DNA of 64,000 nt from NCBI GenBank assembly GCA_023418475.1, contig JAEZZO010000002.1:124001-188000 (forward strand), given 5' to 3'. Numbering within the stretch: position 1 is the stretch's first letter; each line of letters begins with the position of its first letter. This stretch comes from Bacillota bacterium. Lineage in GTDB: Bacteria > Bacillota > Clostridia > Lachnospirales > Lachnospiraceae. Both the position numbers and the translations under genes were made by a program. The notes below the pieces were generated by a model. The model was not told the origin of the DNA, made no database searches, and saw nothing but the letters and a program-made list of their open reading frames with translations. Below are positions 52,595-62,064 of this stretch, piece by piece.

Positions 52595-53977
52595 TTAGTA
52601 TTCCTTATCTGAGATATTGCTTCTTGCTTCCTTCAAGGATTCAAATTCCTTATTCTGTATCATCTGACAAATCAGATTACCAATAGCAGTCGCTTCGGAC
52701 GGTCCCGGTATTACCTTCCGGCCGGTATACTTAGCCGTCAGTTCATTTAAGTAAACCGCATTGGAACCTCCTCCAATAATATGAATGCTGTCATAATGCC
52801 TGCCTGTCAGTTTTTCAATTTCTTCCGTCGTCTGTGCATAGCATTTTGCAAGACTGTTATAGATCACAGCAGCCAGTTCAGAAAGACTCTGTGGTTTCTG
52901 CTGGTCTGTCTTCTCACAGTAATTTCTTACTGCCTCCACCATACTATCCGGTGACAAAAAGCTGTTGTCATTACAATCAACAATCGAAGGAATTGTCTCC
53001 TTAGATGCCTTCTCACAGAGTTCCCCGTAAGAAATTCCTGCCCCGATTTCCTTGCGTACAGACTGTATCATCCAAAGTCCCATAATATTTTTGATAAAGC
53101 GGTAGGTATTCTGATATCCGCCTTCATTGGTAAATCCGGCAAGCCTGCAATCCTGCGTACAATTTGGTTCCTCTGACTCTATTCCCATAAGCGACCAGGT
53201 TCCCGAGCTGATATAAAGGTTATCCTTTTTTAAACTGGGTACTGCCGCAACCGCTGAAGCAGTATCATGGGATGCCGGAGCAACCACCTGGCAGTCATAG
53301 CCGATATATTCTCTTACCTCCGGCTTCAGATTACCAACCGGAGTACCCGGTAACTGAAGCTTTTTAAACAGCTTCTTTGGAAAACCAAGCTTCTCGATTA
53401 CCTCATAGTCCCAGTCCCTGGCTGCTGCATTTACCAGCTGACTGGTAGATGCTATTGTATACTCCTGCCTCTTTACCCCAGTTAATAGAAAATGGTAAAA
53501 ATCCGGTGTAAACAGTAAACTGTCTGCCTGATCAAGATACTCCGGATGCTTCTTCTTAATTGCCATCAGCTGATAAATGGTATTATAGAGCTGACTTTGG
53601 ATACCGGTTCTTTCATACAATTCTTGTGCGGAAAATATTTTCTCAACTTCCTGCGGCATATCATCCGTACGGTGATCGCGATAACCTACCGTATCACCGA
53701 TAATATTATTCTCCGAATCTACCAGTACAAAATCAACACCCCAGGTATCAATACCGACGCTGACAGGGATTTTACCGGCATCGCCGCATTTTTTCATTCC
53801 CTCTAATATTTCATAAAATATTTTGTCCGTATTCCAGCAAAGGGAACCATTTCTTCTCTCCATACCGTTTTCAAAGCGGTAAATCTCTTCGAGACATATC
53901 TTCCCGTCCACAACGCTTCCAAGAATATGTCTGCCGCCGGATGCACCGATATCAACCGCAAGATAATAATTTTGCAT
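52595..53977 (-). CDS. Rhamnulokinase-type FGGY sugar kinase (probably L-fuculose or D-ribulose kinase)
   Basis: 460 residues starting MQNYYLAVDIGASGGRHILG; 53977 is chosen because GGAGG lies five bases upstream. The FGGY-kinase blocks are VGIDTWGVDFVLVD, SHDTASAVAAVP, SSGTWSLMGIE and IIGGGSNAVYLNELTAKYTGRKVIPGPSEATAIGN. The closest overall pattern is RhaB. Because L-fucose isomerase is encoded just upstream on the same strand, it probably phosphorylates L-fuculose or D-ribulose. No aldolase gene is nearby. Confidence 0.88.
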   Translation of the reverse strand: MQNYYLAVDIGASGGRHILGSVVDGKICLEEIYRFENGMERRNGSLCWNTDKIFYEILEGMKKCGDAGKIPVSVGIDTWGVDFVLVDSENNIIGDTVGYRDHRTDDMPQEVEKIFSAQELYERTGIQSQLYNTIYQLMAIKKKHPEYLDQADSLLFTPDFYHFLLTGVKRQEYTIASTSQLVNAAARDWDYEVIEKLGFPKKLFKKLQLPGTPVGNLKPEVREYIGYDCQVVAPASHDTASAVAAVPSLKKDNLYISSGTWSLMGIESEEPNCTQDCRLAGFTNEGGYQNTYRFIKNIMGLWMIQSVRKEIGAGISYGELCEKASKETIPSIVDCNDNSFLSPDSMVEAVRNYCEKTDQQKPQSLSELAAVIYNSLAKCYAQTTEEIEKLTGRHYDSIHIIGGGSNAVYLNELTAKYTGRKVIPGPSEATAIGNLICQMIQNKEFESLKEARSNISDKEY

Positions 53978-54082
53978 AAAAACCTCCAAATGCCGTTTTA
54001 GCGGAATACAAATTTTTATATAATACATTAATCACTTTTTACCGGCTGAAAACACTTTTCTTATCAGCCTATACCAATTTTT

Positions 54083-55876
54083 TTATTTATATAGTGGTCC
54101 ATACGCCTGACATGCTCTGTAATCCTGTCCTTCCTTGTCCATACCGAAGGCATTCCATGCGGCCGGTCTGAAGATCTTCTCTTCCGGTACATTATGCATA
54201 GAAACCGGAATACGAAGCATGGAACAAAGCGTAATTAAATCAGCACCTACATGGCCATAGGAAATTGCGCCGTGATTAGCACCCCAGTTATTCATAACAT
54301 CATAAGCTGTCTTAAATGCACCTGTTCCGGTTGTTCTTGGTGCAAACCAGGTACACGGCCAGGTATAATCTGTTCTCTTCCAAAGAGCATCTGAAACCTT
54401 CTCCGGAAGATCAACTGTCCAGCCTTCCGCAATCTGCAGAACCGGTCCCAGTCCCTTCACGAGATTAAGACGGATCATAGTTACGGGCATCTCTGCCTTT
54501 GTATAATATCTGGAGGAATAACCGCCGCCTCTAAAATATCCGTTATCCGCCGCGCACCAGGTAGTAGCCTCAAGCATTGCTGCCTGATCTTTTTCGGTTA
54601 CATCATACCAGGGCTTCATAACTCCCTTGCCATTTGCATCGGTTGATACACCGCTGCCGTCAAGGCATGCAGCACCGGAGTTAATCAGATGTATAAAACC
54701 GCCAGCATTCTTTGCAACACCCTCCAGCTCATAACCGGTCGCTTTCTCAACTGCCTCAGGGCTCCAATAAGTACGAACATCTGCAAAAATCTGCGCACTG
54801 TTTGTGAGGAGCTTCATAAACATCATTCCAAGACCGTTTAATACATCATTCTCTGTTGCCAGAACATAAGGCTCTCTTGCACCGTTCCAGTCGAAGGAGG
54901 TATTTAAAAGTGCCTCTGCAAAATCGGCATTCGGATAGAAATCCGTCCACTGTCTCTGTCCCTGGAAGCCTGCTGCAATTGCATTATGACCTACCATTTC
55001 TTCCTCACAGCCCTCCGGAAGATTGGAATTACCATTCATTAAATCCTTGATGATTACCATCATCTTAACAACAAATTCCCAGTCTGCATCCTTTTGCTCT
55101 TTGCTCTTCTGAAGATATTTTGGATTCTTGTCAAAGCCTTCCTTGCAGTGTTCTTTTGTCCATGCAAGCGCTTTCTTAAATTCTGCCTCGTCGTAAATGC
55201 CTTCGGTCATTCTTCTGATGATTTCCACCTCATCAACTGATTCTACACGCATGCCAAGATATTCTTCTATAAATGCGGGATCAATAATAGATCCGCCAAT
55301 ACCCATACAGATGGAGCCAATCTGCAGCCAGGACTTTCCTCTCATTGTTGCGGCAGCAACAGCAGCACGTCCGAAACGAAGAAGCTTCTCCTCAACATCC
55401 TCCGGAATGGAAGCATCATCTGCGTCCCTGACATCGTGTCCGTAGATACCAAAAGCCGGAAGGCCCTTCTGCGCATGTGTAGCGAGCACAGAGGCAAGAT
55501 AAACCGCACCTGGTCTTTCTGTACCATTGAAGCCCCAAACGCCCTTAATGGTCATAGGATCCATGTCCATCGTTTCTGCACCGTAGCACCAGCAGGGTGT
55601 TACCGTTAAGGTAATATCAACGCCTTCTTTTCTAAACTTTGCGGCACAGGCAGCACTTTCCCCAACGCGTCCGATGGTTGTGTCTGCAATAACGACCTTA
55701 ACCGGTTCGCCATTAGAGTATTTTAGATTTTCTTCAAATAATTTTGCGGCAGCCTTTGCCATATCCATTGTCTGATCTTCCAAAGATTCACGTACCTTCA
55801 GTGCGCCTCTTCTTCCATCAATGGTAGGACGAATACCAATGACCGGATAATCCCCAATTAATCTGTTTTTTGCCAT
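54083..55876 (-). CDS. fucI: L-fucose isomerase
   Basis: 597 residues, full length and very like the Escherichia coli enzyme: SLEDQTMDMAKAAA, AAGFQGQRQWTDFYPN, the catalytic Glu and Asp in GFQGQRQ.. and FDWNGAREPYVLATENDVLNG, and GPVLQIAEGWTVDLP. It converts L-fucose to L-fuculose (and D-arabinose to D-ribulose) with manganese. First gene of the operon; an AraC-type regulator gene is divergent from it. AGGAGG before the ATG. Confidence 0.97.
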   Translation of the reverse strand: MAKNRLIGDYPVIGIRPTIDGRRGALKVRESLEDQTMDMAKAAAKLFEENLKYSNGEPVKVVIADTTIGRVGESAACAAKFRKEGVDITLTVTPCWCYGAETMDMDPMTIKGVWGFNGTERPGAVYLASVLATHAQKGLPAFGIYGHDVRDADDASIPEDVEEKLLRFGRAAVAAATMRGKSWLQIGSICMGIGGSIIDPAFIEEYLGMRVESVDEVEIIRRMTEGIYDEAEFKKALAWTKEHCKEGFDKNPKYLQKSKEQKDADWEFVVKMMVIIKDLMNGNSNLPEGCEEEMVGHNAIAAGFQGQRQWTDFYPNADFAEALLNTSFDWNGAREPYVLATENDVLNGLGMMFMKLLTNSAQIFADVRTYWSPEAVEKATGYELEGVAKNAGGFIHLINSGAACLDGSGVSTDANGKGVMKPWYDVTEKDQAAMLEATTWCAADNGYFRGGGYSSRYYTKAEMPVTMIRLNLVKGLGPVLQIAEGWTVDLPEKVSDALWKRTDYTWPCTWFAPRTTGTGAFKTAYDVMNNWGANHGAISYGHVGADLITLCSMLRIPVSMHNVPEEKIFRPAAWNAFGMDKEGQDYRACQAYGPLYK

Positions 55877-56034
55877 AAAAATACCTCCTTATGTTAATAA
55901 GATGCTTCATAACTATTATTATAATACATTATCAGTTGTTATAATTGTATTATATAATTGAAAGATAGATAAAGCTTGTGTTATAATAACAAAATATATA
56001 ACAATATTCACTTTTTATATGTGGGAGGTTATCT

Positions 56035-56898
56035 TTGAAATATCTCGATTACAGAGAAGAAAAACAACAGGGAACCTTTGATTTTCCATTAGCTTTCTAT
56101 CATGTAGATGAAAATCATCCTCGTTATCAGATGCCGTATCATTGGCATCCGGAATATGAGTTATTTCGTATTTTGAAAGGTTCCTTCCAGCTCACGGTGG
56201 ATGGGCAGCTGCTTACTGCAGCAGATGGAGACATTTTGTTTATTCAGGGAGGCAGATTGCATGGCGGAATTCCGGAAAACTGCATCTATGAATGCATTGT
56301 TTTCGATATGAAGCTGCTGCTTGGCAATAACAAAATATGCAGCAAGGAAATACAGCAGCTCATTCGACTGGAAGCCACCCACCTATTAAAGCTGCCTGAG
56401 ACTTCAGCCCCTTTGCAAAGAATTATACTAGAATTATTCGCCGCAGTACAGGAAAGGAAACCAGGTTATGAATTTATCGTCCAGGGGACTCTCTATCTGC
56501 TGCTTGGGTATATTTTTGAAAATAATTTGCTGCGTATGAATACGGAAGGCCCCAGCGCTGTTTCCTTACAAATAAACCGTTTTAAGGATGTCCTAAACTA
56601 TATCGAAGAGCATTATGCCGAGTCAATCTCATTGGAGACCATGGCAAGTATTGCAGGCTTCAGTCCAAGATATTTCTGCCGGTTTTTTCGGAAGATGACG
56701 CAAAGCACTCCAACGGAATATTTGAATTATTTCCGTATTGAATGCGCCTGCGAACAGCTTATTGACACCTCCGGCAGTATTACTGAGATTGCCTTAAACT
56801 GCGGCTTTAATGATATCAGTTACTTTATTAAAACTTTTCATAGGGCCAAAGGTATGACGCCGAAGCAATATCGAGATGCACAGATGCGACGGATTTAA
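56035..56898 (+). CDS. AraC-family transcriptional regulator
   Basis: 287 residues starting at TTG 56035 (GGGAGG upstream). The N-terminal cupin (about 15-105, MPYHWHPEYELFRILKGSFQLTVDGQ) probably binds the sugar; two HTH motifs follow (about 195-285, SISLETMASIAGFSPRYFCRFFRKMTQSTP and SITEIALNCGFNDISYFIKTFHRAKGMTPKQYR). It is divergent from fucI across 158 bases that hold two GTTATAAT words (55938-55945 and the palindrome GTTATAATAAC at 55980-55990), so it very likely controls the isomerase-kinase operon. Confidence 0.92.
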   Translation: MKYLDYREEKQQGTFDFPLAFYHVDENHPRYQMPYHWHPEYELFRILKGSFQLTVDGQLLTAADGDILFIQGGRLHGGIPENCIYECIVFDMKLLLGNNKICSKEIQQLIRLEATHLLKLPETSAPLQRIILELFAAVQERKPGYEFIVQGTLYLLLGYIFENNLLRMNTEGPSAVSLQINRFKDVLNYIEEHYAESISLETMASIAGFSPRYFCRFFRKMTQSTPTEYLNYFRIECACEQLIDTSGSITEIALNCGFNDISYFIKTFHRAKGMTPKQYRDAQMRRI

Positions 56899-56912
56899 AG
56901 GGAGGCTTTGCA

Positions 56913-57539
56913 TCATTTTCTGCAGGCAGCCTTCCTGGCCAGTACGGAAAAGATTACTCCGACACAGGTGGAACAGGTCGTTGCGATCAGTCCTGCTGCC
57001 AGAATTTCAGCCGGATTAACGGATCCATACTGGCTGCGGTAAGCTATAATATTTACGGGGATTAGCTGCAGAGACGATATATTAATAATAAGAAGAGTGC
57101 ACATACTGCAGCTGGCCACCTCCGAGTTATGATTAAGTGTCTTCAGCTCCTTCATAGCCATTAAGCCCATCGGTGTAGCAGCCCACCCTAGTCCCAATAT
57201 ATTGGCAATCATATTAGACGCAATGTGTTCGTTTACAATATGATCCTTTGGGATTTCCGGATAGAGAAAACGTATTACAGGACGCAGCACATTAGTAAAA
57301 GCCGCCATAAGACCGCATTTTTTTGCAACCTGCATAATTCCCGTCCACATAGCCATAATTCCCAACATTGCGATACAAAGCATAACTGCTTCCTTCGATG
57401 AATTAATAGTAGCCTTACTCACCGCTCCTATCTTACCGCTTAGCACTCCGACTGTTACCCCAAGCACAATCATCGCTCCCCAAAGATAATTAAGCATATT
57501 AATTACCATATCCTTTCCATAGTCTAGCAATTTGTGCAT
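56913..57539 (-). CDS. spmA: Spore maturation protein A
   Basis: About 208 residues with five membrane helices; the nucleoside-recognition domain has SSKEAVMLCIAMLGIMAMWTGIMQVA and NMIANILGLGWAATPMGLMAMKEL, characteristic of SpmA. It works with SpmB in spore-core dehydration. The true start may be one of the inner Met codons (57509 or 57497), since conserved SpmA begins MLNYLWG. An AAATTGCCGTGTG repeat borders the upstream side. Separated from spmB by the fucose genes and inverted. Confidence 0.88.
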   Translation of the reverse strand: MHKLLDYGKDMVINMLNYLWGAMIVLGVTVGVLSGKIGAVSKATINSSKEAVMLCIAMLGIMAMWTGIMQVAKKCGLMAAFTNVLRPVIRFLYPEIPKDHIVNEHIASNMIANILGLGWAATPMGLMAMKELKTLNHNSEVASCSMCTLLIINISSLQLIPVNIIAYRSQYGSVNPAEILAAGLIATTCSTCVGVIFSVLARKAACRK

Positions 57540-57610
57540 CGCATAAATTGCCGTGTGAAAATTTATTTTTCACACTAACTTCCATCCGCCGCGTAACCGG
57601 CATACCGAAT
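57540..57610. repeat. AAATTGCCGTGTG intergenic repeat, copy 2
   Basis: AAATTGCCGTGTGAAAATTT, then ATTTTTCACAC and CATCCGCCGCG; the first part forms the palindrome GTGTGAAAA...TTTTTCACAC. It matches about 9189-9240. The rest up to 57870 is AT-rich with no gene. Confidence 0.5.
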
Positions 57611-57879
57611 TCAGTCCAAAGTAGCACTCCAGCTTATAATGAGATTAATTTTCCGCAAAAGTTAATGCACCGGAGCAGAAGAAGTATACCTCTTTCGGAA
57701 CAATATTTCTTATCATAACATTATACGATTTCATCTGAAATTTATGCTATTTTATTTTTATATACCGTTTTCGACTTCATTTCTCTATAAAATTCCCCTT
57801 ATTTTACGGTTTTTAGTATTTAAAGTATCCCTTTTACATTTATTGTTTAAATTGTGCTATCATATGACAATTAATTTAG

Positions 57880-57908
57880 TTGACTATTAAAAAAACCTAT
57901 GCTATTTT
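57880..57908 (+). promoter_or_regulatory. Likely promoter of the AbrB-family gene
   Basis: TTGACT (57880-57885), 17-base spacer, TATTTT (57903-57908). The leader to the ATG is about 80 bases. Confidence 0.55.
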
Positions 57909-57995
57909 ATTTACTGATATATACAAAAAATGTAATTTGTTTGTATATGCCTAAACATTTATTCCCCAATATATATGAGAAAAAGGAGGACTACC

Positions 57996-58253
57996 ATGAA
58001 AAGTACTGGTATTGTCAGAAGACTTGATGAATTGGGAAGAATTACACTTCCAATCGAGTTAAGAAGAACTTTAGACGTTAGTGAAAGAGATCCCTTAGAG
58101 ATTTTTGTTGATGAGGGAAGAATTATCCTTCAAAAATATGAGCCCACTGATATCTTCAATGGAAGTAAGGATAATCTGTTGGAATATCAGGGTAAGAAAA
58201 TTTCTAAAGATACAATCGTTGAGCTTGCTAAACTTGCTGGAATAATCGAATAG
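57996..58253 (+). CDS. abrB: AbrB/SpoVT-family transition-state regulator
   Basis: 85 residues starting MKSTGIVRRLDELGRITLPI (AAAGGAGG upstream). The swapped-hairpin DNA-binding domain fills residues 1-45 (RITLPIELRRTLDVSERDPLEIFVDEGRIILQKY); the rest is a small oligomerisation domain. In Bacillus, AbrB represses stationary-phase genes. Its convergent position beside rsmI equals that in Bacillus, supporting orthology; other AbrB-like paralogues may exist in the genome. Confidence 0.9.
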   Translation: MKSTGIVRRLDELGRITLPIELRRTLDVSERDPLEIFVDEGRIILQKYEPTDIFNGSKDNLLEYQGKKISKDTIVELAKLAGIIE

Positions 58254-58285
58254 TATATTCCGAATTTTTATCCCTTTTACATATG

Positions 58286-58355
58286 CTCCCACTCAGATGC
58301 TAGGGCTTTATACTTCATGCTAGTAATTTACTAGTTTTACACCGGTTAGTGGGAG
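58286..58355 (+). other. Possible structured RNA element after abrB
   Basis: CTCCCACT (58286-58293) pairs with AGTGGGAG (58348-58355), enclosing the inner hairpin CTAGTAATTTACTAG (58320-58334). A branched structure of about 70 bases lies between the abrB stop and its terminator. Confidence 0.4.
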
Positions 58356-58386
58356 ATTACAAAACAGTCATATAACGATTAAAAAT

Positions 58387-58428
58387 CAACACCTCATTTC
58401 CCGATTTCGTGGATATGAGGTGTTTTTT
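58387..58428. terminator. Bidirectional terminator between abrB and rsmI
   Basis: AACACCTCAT pairs with ATGAGGTGTT, with A-rich sequence on one side and six T on the other. It fits both converging transcripts. Confidence 0.9.
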
Positions 58429-58448
58429 AATTAGTGTATTATATTACA

Positions 58449-59294
58449 TTATTCTTCCTCTATCAGTTCTTGATAAATATCTCTTTTACTGACCCCTCGG
58501 TCCTTCGCTACCACCTTCATCGCGTCTTTCTTACTAAGGCCCTGATCCAGATAAAGCTTCATATGATCACTAAGAGAGACTGCTTCCCATTGCACTATTT
58601 TTTCTTCTTCCAGCTCTTTTATGGATTTGCCTTCCAGAACAATCACGTATTCCCCTCTTGCTTCCTCTTCCTCATAGAAACGGACCGCCTCTGAAAGTGT
58701 AGTACAGCGAACAGTTTCATGCTTCTTAGTCAGTTCCTTAATAATTGTTAAGTTCCGGTCCCCAAGTAAGTCCGCAAGCTCATTTAAGGTCTTACTAATC
58801 CTGTGAGGTGCTTCATATATTATAATCGTCCTTGTCTCATTCTTTAATTCATTTAAAACCCTCTGACGTTCTTTCTTATCGGACGGCAAAAATGCTTCAA
58901 AGCAAAATCTTCTGGTAGCCATTCCTGATAAAGTCAGCCCGGTAATCGCAGCACAAGGTCCCGGTAAAGAAGTTACTATTATTCCGGCTGCATAAGCCTG
59001 TCTTACTAGTTCTTCCCCGGGATCCGATATTCCCGGTGTTCCGGCATCCGTAATCAAGGCAATGTTCTGGCCGGAGAGTAATTGCTCCACCAGATATTTT
59101 GCTTTTTCCACTTTATTAAATTCATGATAGCTGGTCATTGGTGTCTTTATCTCAAAATGATTTAGCAGCTTAATACTGTGTCTCGTATCCTCTGCGGCAA
59201 TCAAATCCACTTCTTTCAAGGTTCTTATCACCCGAAAAGTAATATCCTCCAGATTACCGATTGGTGTTGCACATAAATATAATATTCCGGACAT
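58449..59294 (-). CDS. rsmI: 16S rRNA (cytidine1402-2'-O)-methyltransferase
   Basis: 281 residues of the tetrapyrrole-methylase fold. Hallmarks: GILYLCATPIGNLEDITFRV, AAEDTRHSIKLLNHF, ITDAGTPGISDPGEELV and the loop IIIYEAPHRI. It methylates C1402 in the ribosomal decoding centre using SAM. Last gene of the yaaR-holB-ricT-yabB-rsmI block. Confidence 0.96.
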   Translation of the reverse strand: MSGILYLCATPIGNLEDITFRVIRTLKEVDLIAAEDTRHSIKLLNHFEIKTPMTSYHEFNKVEKAKYLVEQLLSGQNIALITDAGTPGISDPGEELVRQAYAAGIIVTSLPGPCAAITGLTLSGMATRRFCFEAFLPSDKKERQRVLNELKNETRTIIIYEAPHRISKTLNELADLLGDRNLTIIKELTKKHETVRCTTLSEAVRFYEEEEARGEYVIVLEGKSIKELEEEKIVQWEAVSLSDHMKLYLDQGLSKKDAMKVVAKDRGVSKRDIYQELIEEE

Positions 59295-59327
59295 TATTGT
59301 AAGTCCTTTCCGTTACTGTATAATTCA

Positions 59328-60086
59328 TTAATACCCATAAATATCATAAATTTCGTCAGTATATACCTTCGGTGCCTTATATACAATTAAAGGGGCTTCC
59401 ACCTTAATCATCGACTTTGCTCCCTTAATACATTCCAGCAGCACCATATTAGGCTCCTTGTCGACATAAGGATATACCAGCTTCATTCGTTTTGGCTCCA
59501 GCTTATAATCCGTCAGTGTCTTCATAATTTCGACCAATCGGAAGGGACGGTGCACCAGATAAAATCTTCCTCCTGGTTTTAAAACCCTGGAGGCTTCTCT
59601 CACAACATCCTCAAGGGAACATAGAATTTCGTGCCTTGCAATTGCTTTTGCCTCACCAGGATTAACAATCCCGTGGTTGTGGTTCATATAAGGGGGATTG
59701 CTGGTCACAACATCAAAGGAAGCCAGTCCAAACAAGGCCGAGGCTTCCTTGATATCACCGATCACTATATCAACTTTATCTTCCAGCTTATTCATAGCAA
59801 CGCTGCGGCTTGCCATATCTGCACTCTCTTCTTGTATCTCAAGACCGGTAAAATGCTTTCCCGCAGTCTTTGCTTCCAGTAGAATGGGTATAATACCGGT
59901 TCCGCTTCCCAGATCCAACACATTTTCACCGGGCATTACCTTCGCAAAACCGGATAGCAGTACAGCATCCATCCCAAAACAGAACCTCTTAACATCCTGA
60001 ATAATTTTGTATTGATTTCTATGAAGGTCATCTACCCGCTCGCCAGGTTTCAAGATCACCTCTGGTTTCGCCACGTCATTCATCAT
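59328..60086 (-). CDS. TrmN6/YabB-type N6-adenine methyltransferase
   Basis: 252 residues. The SAM-binding motif is LDLGSGTGIIPILL and the catalytic motif is NPPY (VTSNPPYMNHNHG). The family includes the tRNA1(Val) A37 N6-methyltransferase; the Bacillus neighbour yabB has the same position. Its start overlaps the ricT stop by about ten bases. The exact target is not proven by sequence. Confidence 0.9.
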   Translation of the reverse strand: MMNDVAKPEVILKPGERVDDLHRNQYKIIQDVKRFCFGMDAVLLSGFAKVMPGENVLDLGSGTGIIPILLEAKTAGKHFTGLEIQEESADMASRSVAMNKLEDKVDIVIGDIKEASALFGLASFDVVTSNPPYMNHNHGIVNPGEAKAIARHEILCSLEDVVREASRVLKPGGRFYLVHRPFRLVEIMKTLTDYKLEPKRMKLVYPYVDKEPNMVLLECIKGAKSMIKVEAPLIVYKAPKVYTDEIYDIYGY

Positions 60087-60990
60087 CGAGCAGAGATTTC
60101 CCTTCCTTCCTCTCTAAAAGCTCCAATACCCTTAATTCTTCATCATCAATCGGAGCCGTCTTTTCCTTACGTTTTTTCCTGTTAAACCGAAGCTCATCGA
60201 CTTTATACTCCCGAACTTCCTTCTCATCATTTTCCAGTGTCACAATTACCTTAACCAATTGCTTTAAGACACTGACACTCTGTACCTCACCCTTCAGATT
60301 ATCCTTGGTAGTAACATAATCACCGACACTTGGAAGCTTGCTGTTAAGTTCCTCATAGGCTTCTTCTTCATTTTTCAGACAACACATAAGCCTGCCGCAG
60401 ACTCCGGATATTTTGGTCGGATTTAGGGAAAGATTCTGTTCTTTCGCCATCTTAATAGACACCGGCGCAAACTCTGACAAATGTGTATGGCAGCAAAGTG
60501 GTCTTCCGCAGATACCAATACCGCCGACAATCTTAGTCTCATCTCTTACGCCGATCTGACGCAGCTCAATACGTGTCTTAAATACAGAGGCTAGATCCTT
60601 AACAAGCTCGCGGAAATCAATTCTTCCATCTGCTGTAAAGTAAAACAAAACCTTATTATTATCAAAGGTATATTCTGAATCAATCAGCTTCATTTCCAAT
60701 CCATGCTTTTGGATTTTCTCGAGGCAAATGACAAATGCTTCTTTTTCCTTCTCCTTATTTCTCTTCTCTATCGCATTATCTTCCTCTGTGGCCTGCCGGA
60801 TTACCGGTTTGAGCGGCTGTATAATCTTATCTTCCTCAACATCCCTGGGACCAAGTACAACATGTCCATATTCAATTCCCCTGGCTGTCTCCACGATAAC
60901 ATTGTCACCCTGTTTCATATCATAACCGGCGGGATCAAAGAAATATACCTTACCGGCACTGCGAAATCTTACTCCGATTACATTAACCAT
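60076..60990 (-). CDS. ricT: PSP1-domain protein RicT (YaaT)
   Basis: 304 residues. The PSP1 domain (about 1-230) has VGVRF-like start MVNVIGVRFRSAGKVYFFDP, GIEYGHVV and the Cys-rich segment GICGRPLCCHTHL..SGVCGRLMCC. In Bacillus, RicT is part of the RicA-RicF-RicT iron-sulfur complex that helps RNase Y and sporulation. The lysine-rich tail (RFNRKKRKEKTAP) is typical. Its start overlaps the holB stop. Confidence 0.95.
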   Translation of the reverse strand: MVNVIGVRFRSAGKVYFFDPAGYDMKQGDNVIVETARGIEYGHVVLGPRDVEEDKIIQPLKPVIRQATEEDNAIEKRNKEKEKEAFVICLEKIQKHGLEMKLIDSEYTFDNNKVLFYFTADGRIDFRELVKDLASVFKTRIELRQIGVRDETKIVGGIGICGRPLCCHTHLSEFAPVSIKMAKEQNLSLNPTKISGVCGRLMCCLKNEEEAYEELNSKLPSVGDYVTTKDNLKGEVQSVSVLKQLVKVIVTLENDEKEVREYKVDELRFNRKKRKEKTAPIDDEELRVLELLERKEGKSLLDDE

Positions 60991-61978
60991 TACTGCTCTC
61001 CTTTATTGTAAGTATCATAAGCTCAATTGCGATATCAAAGTTCACATTTGCCTTTAGTCTGATCTTTGCCTTCTCCATCGCTTTCACAATTTTATCTATC
61101 CCTTCATAACTTCTGATACTGGCCTGTTTCTTAATAAATGTAAGCTCCTCCCGGTATAATAAAAGATCCGGGTCTAAGGTCGCTTTATACATCAATACAT
61201 CACGGTACCACAATATCATTAAATCAATATAATCATCTATATTATTTTTATCCGCTGTCAGGAATTTCAGACCTGAGATTACCTCATAGAGCTCCATATC
61301 ATCTATATATTTTAAAATATGAAGTATATTACCCTTCATTTGATCAAAATCCTCGCTGGAAGCATACTTAATCGCTTTTCCGACATTTCCGCCCGAAAAG
61401 GCAGAAGCTACCTTTGCTTTATAATCAGGAAGCTGATAATTTGTCATAAGAAATTCTCTGATTGCCTGTTTATCTACCGGCTTAAGATTTAATAAAACAC
61501 ATCTGGATAGTATGGTTGGCAGCAACACACCGATATTACTGGTTAATAATAGTATAACCGCATATTCAGGCGGTTCTTCAATTGTTTTTAAAAGAGCATT
61601 CTGCGCTTGTTCGGTCAGCTTGTCCGCATCATCTATAATGTAAATTTTATAGGGACTATTATATGGCTTTACATGAATATCCGCATTGACCTGAATTCTG
61701 ATATCATCCACACCAATACTTAATTTTTCATGTGTTACCCGAATAATATCCGGGTGATTGGAACTATCTGCCTGCATACAGGATTTGCAATGATTACAGG
61801 GTATAATTCCCTTTTCTTCACATTGCAGCGTTTTTGCAAATACAGATGCCAGCAGCTTTTTTCCCATACCTTCTTCCCCATGTAAAATATAAGCATGAGA
61901 AACCTTATTAGAGGTTATTGCATTCTGTAGATGCTGTATTATGCTTTCATGTCCGATAATTTGTCCAAATCCTTGCAT
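60983..61978 (-). CDS. holB: DNA polymerase III delta' subunit
   Basis: 331 residues. The AAA clamp-loader fold has the P-loop HGEEGMGKKLLASVFAK (altered from the canonical form), the zinc-binding Cys set C..C..C..C in CEEKGIIPCNHCKSCMQ, the IIDDADKLTEQAQNALLKTIEEPP block and LSRC. It loads the sliding clamp with the other subunits. It is located between yaaR and ricT as in Bacillus. Confidence 0.95.
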   Translation of the reverse strand: MQGFGQIIGHESIIQHLQNAITSNKVSHAYILHGEEGMGKKLLASVFAKTLQCEEKGIIPCNHCKSCMQADSSNHPDIIRVTHEKLSIGVDDIRIQVNADIHVKPYNSPYKIYIIDDADKLTEQAQNALLKTIEEPPEYAVILLLTSNIGVLLPTILSRCVLLNLKPVDKQAIREFLMTNYQLPDYKAKVASAFSGGNVGKAIKYASSEDFDQMKGNILHILKYIDDMELYEVISGLKFLTADKNNIDDYIDLMILWYRDVLMYKATLDPDLLLYREELTFIKKQASIRSYEGIDKIVKAMEKAKIRLKANVNFDIAIELMILTIKESSNG

Positions 61979-62064
61979 TCTATCACCAGTGCCTTTCTAA
62001 AAATCAGAAATTTTGTATCCTGTAAATAATTTTCCAGGACTAAAATTATAAGCACGCATAATCA

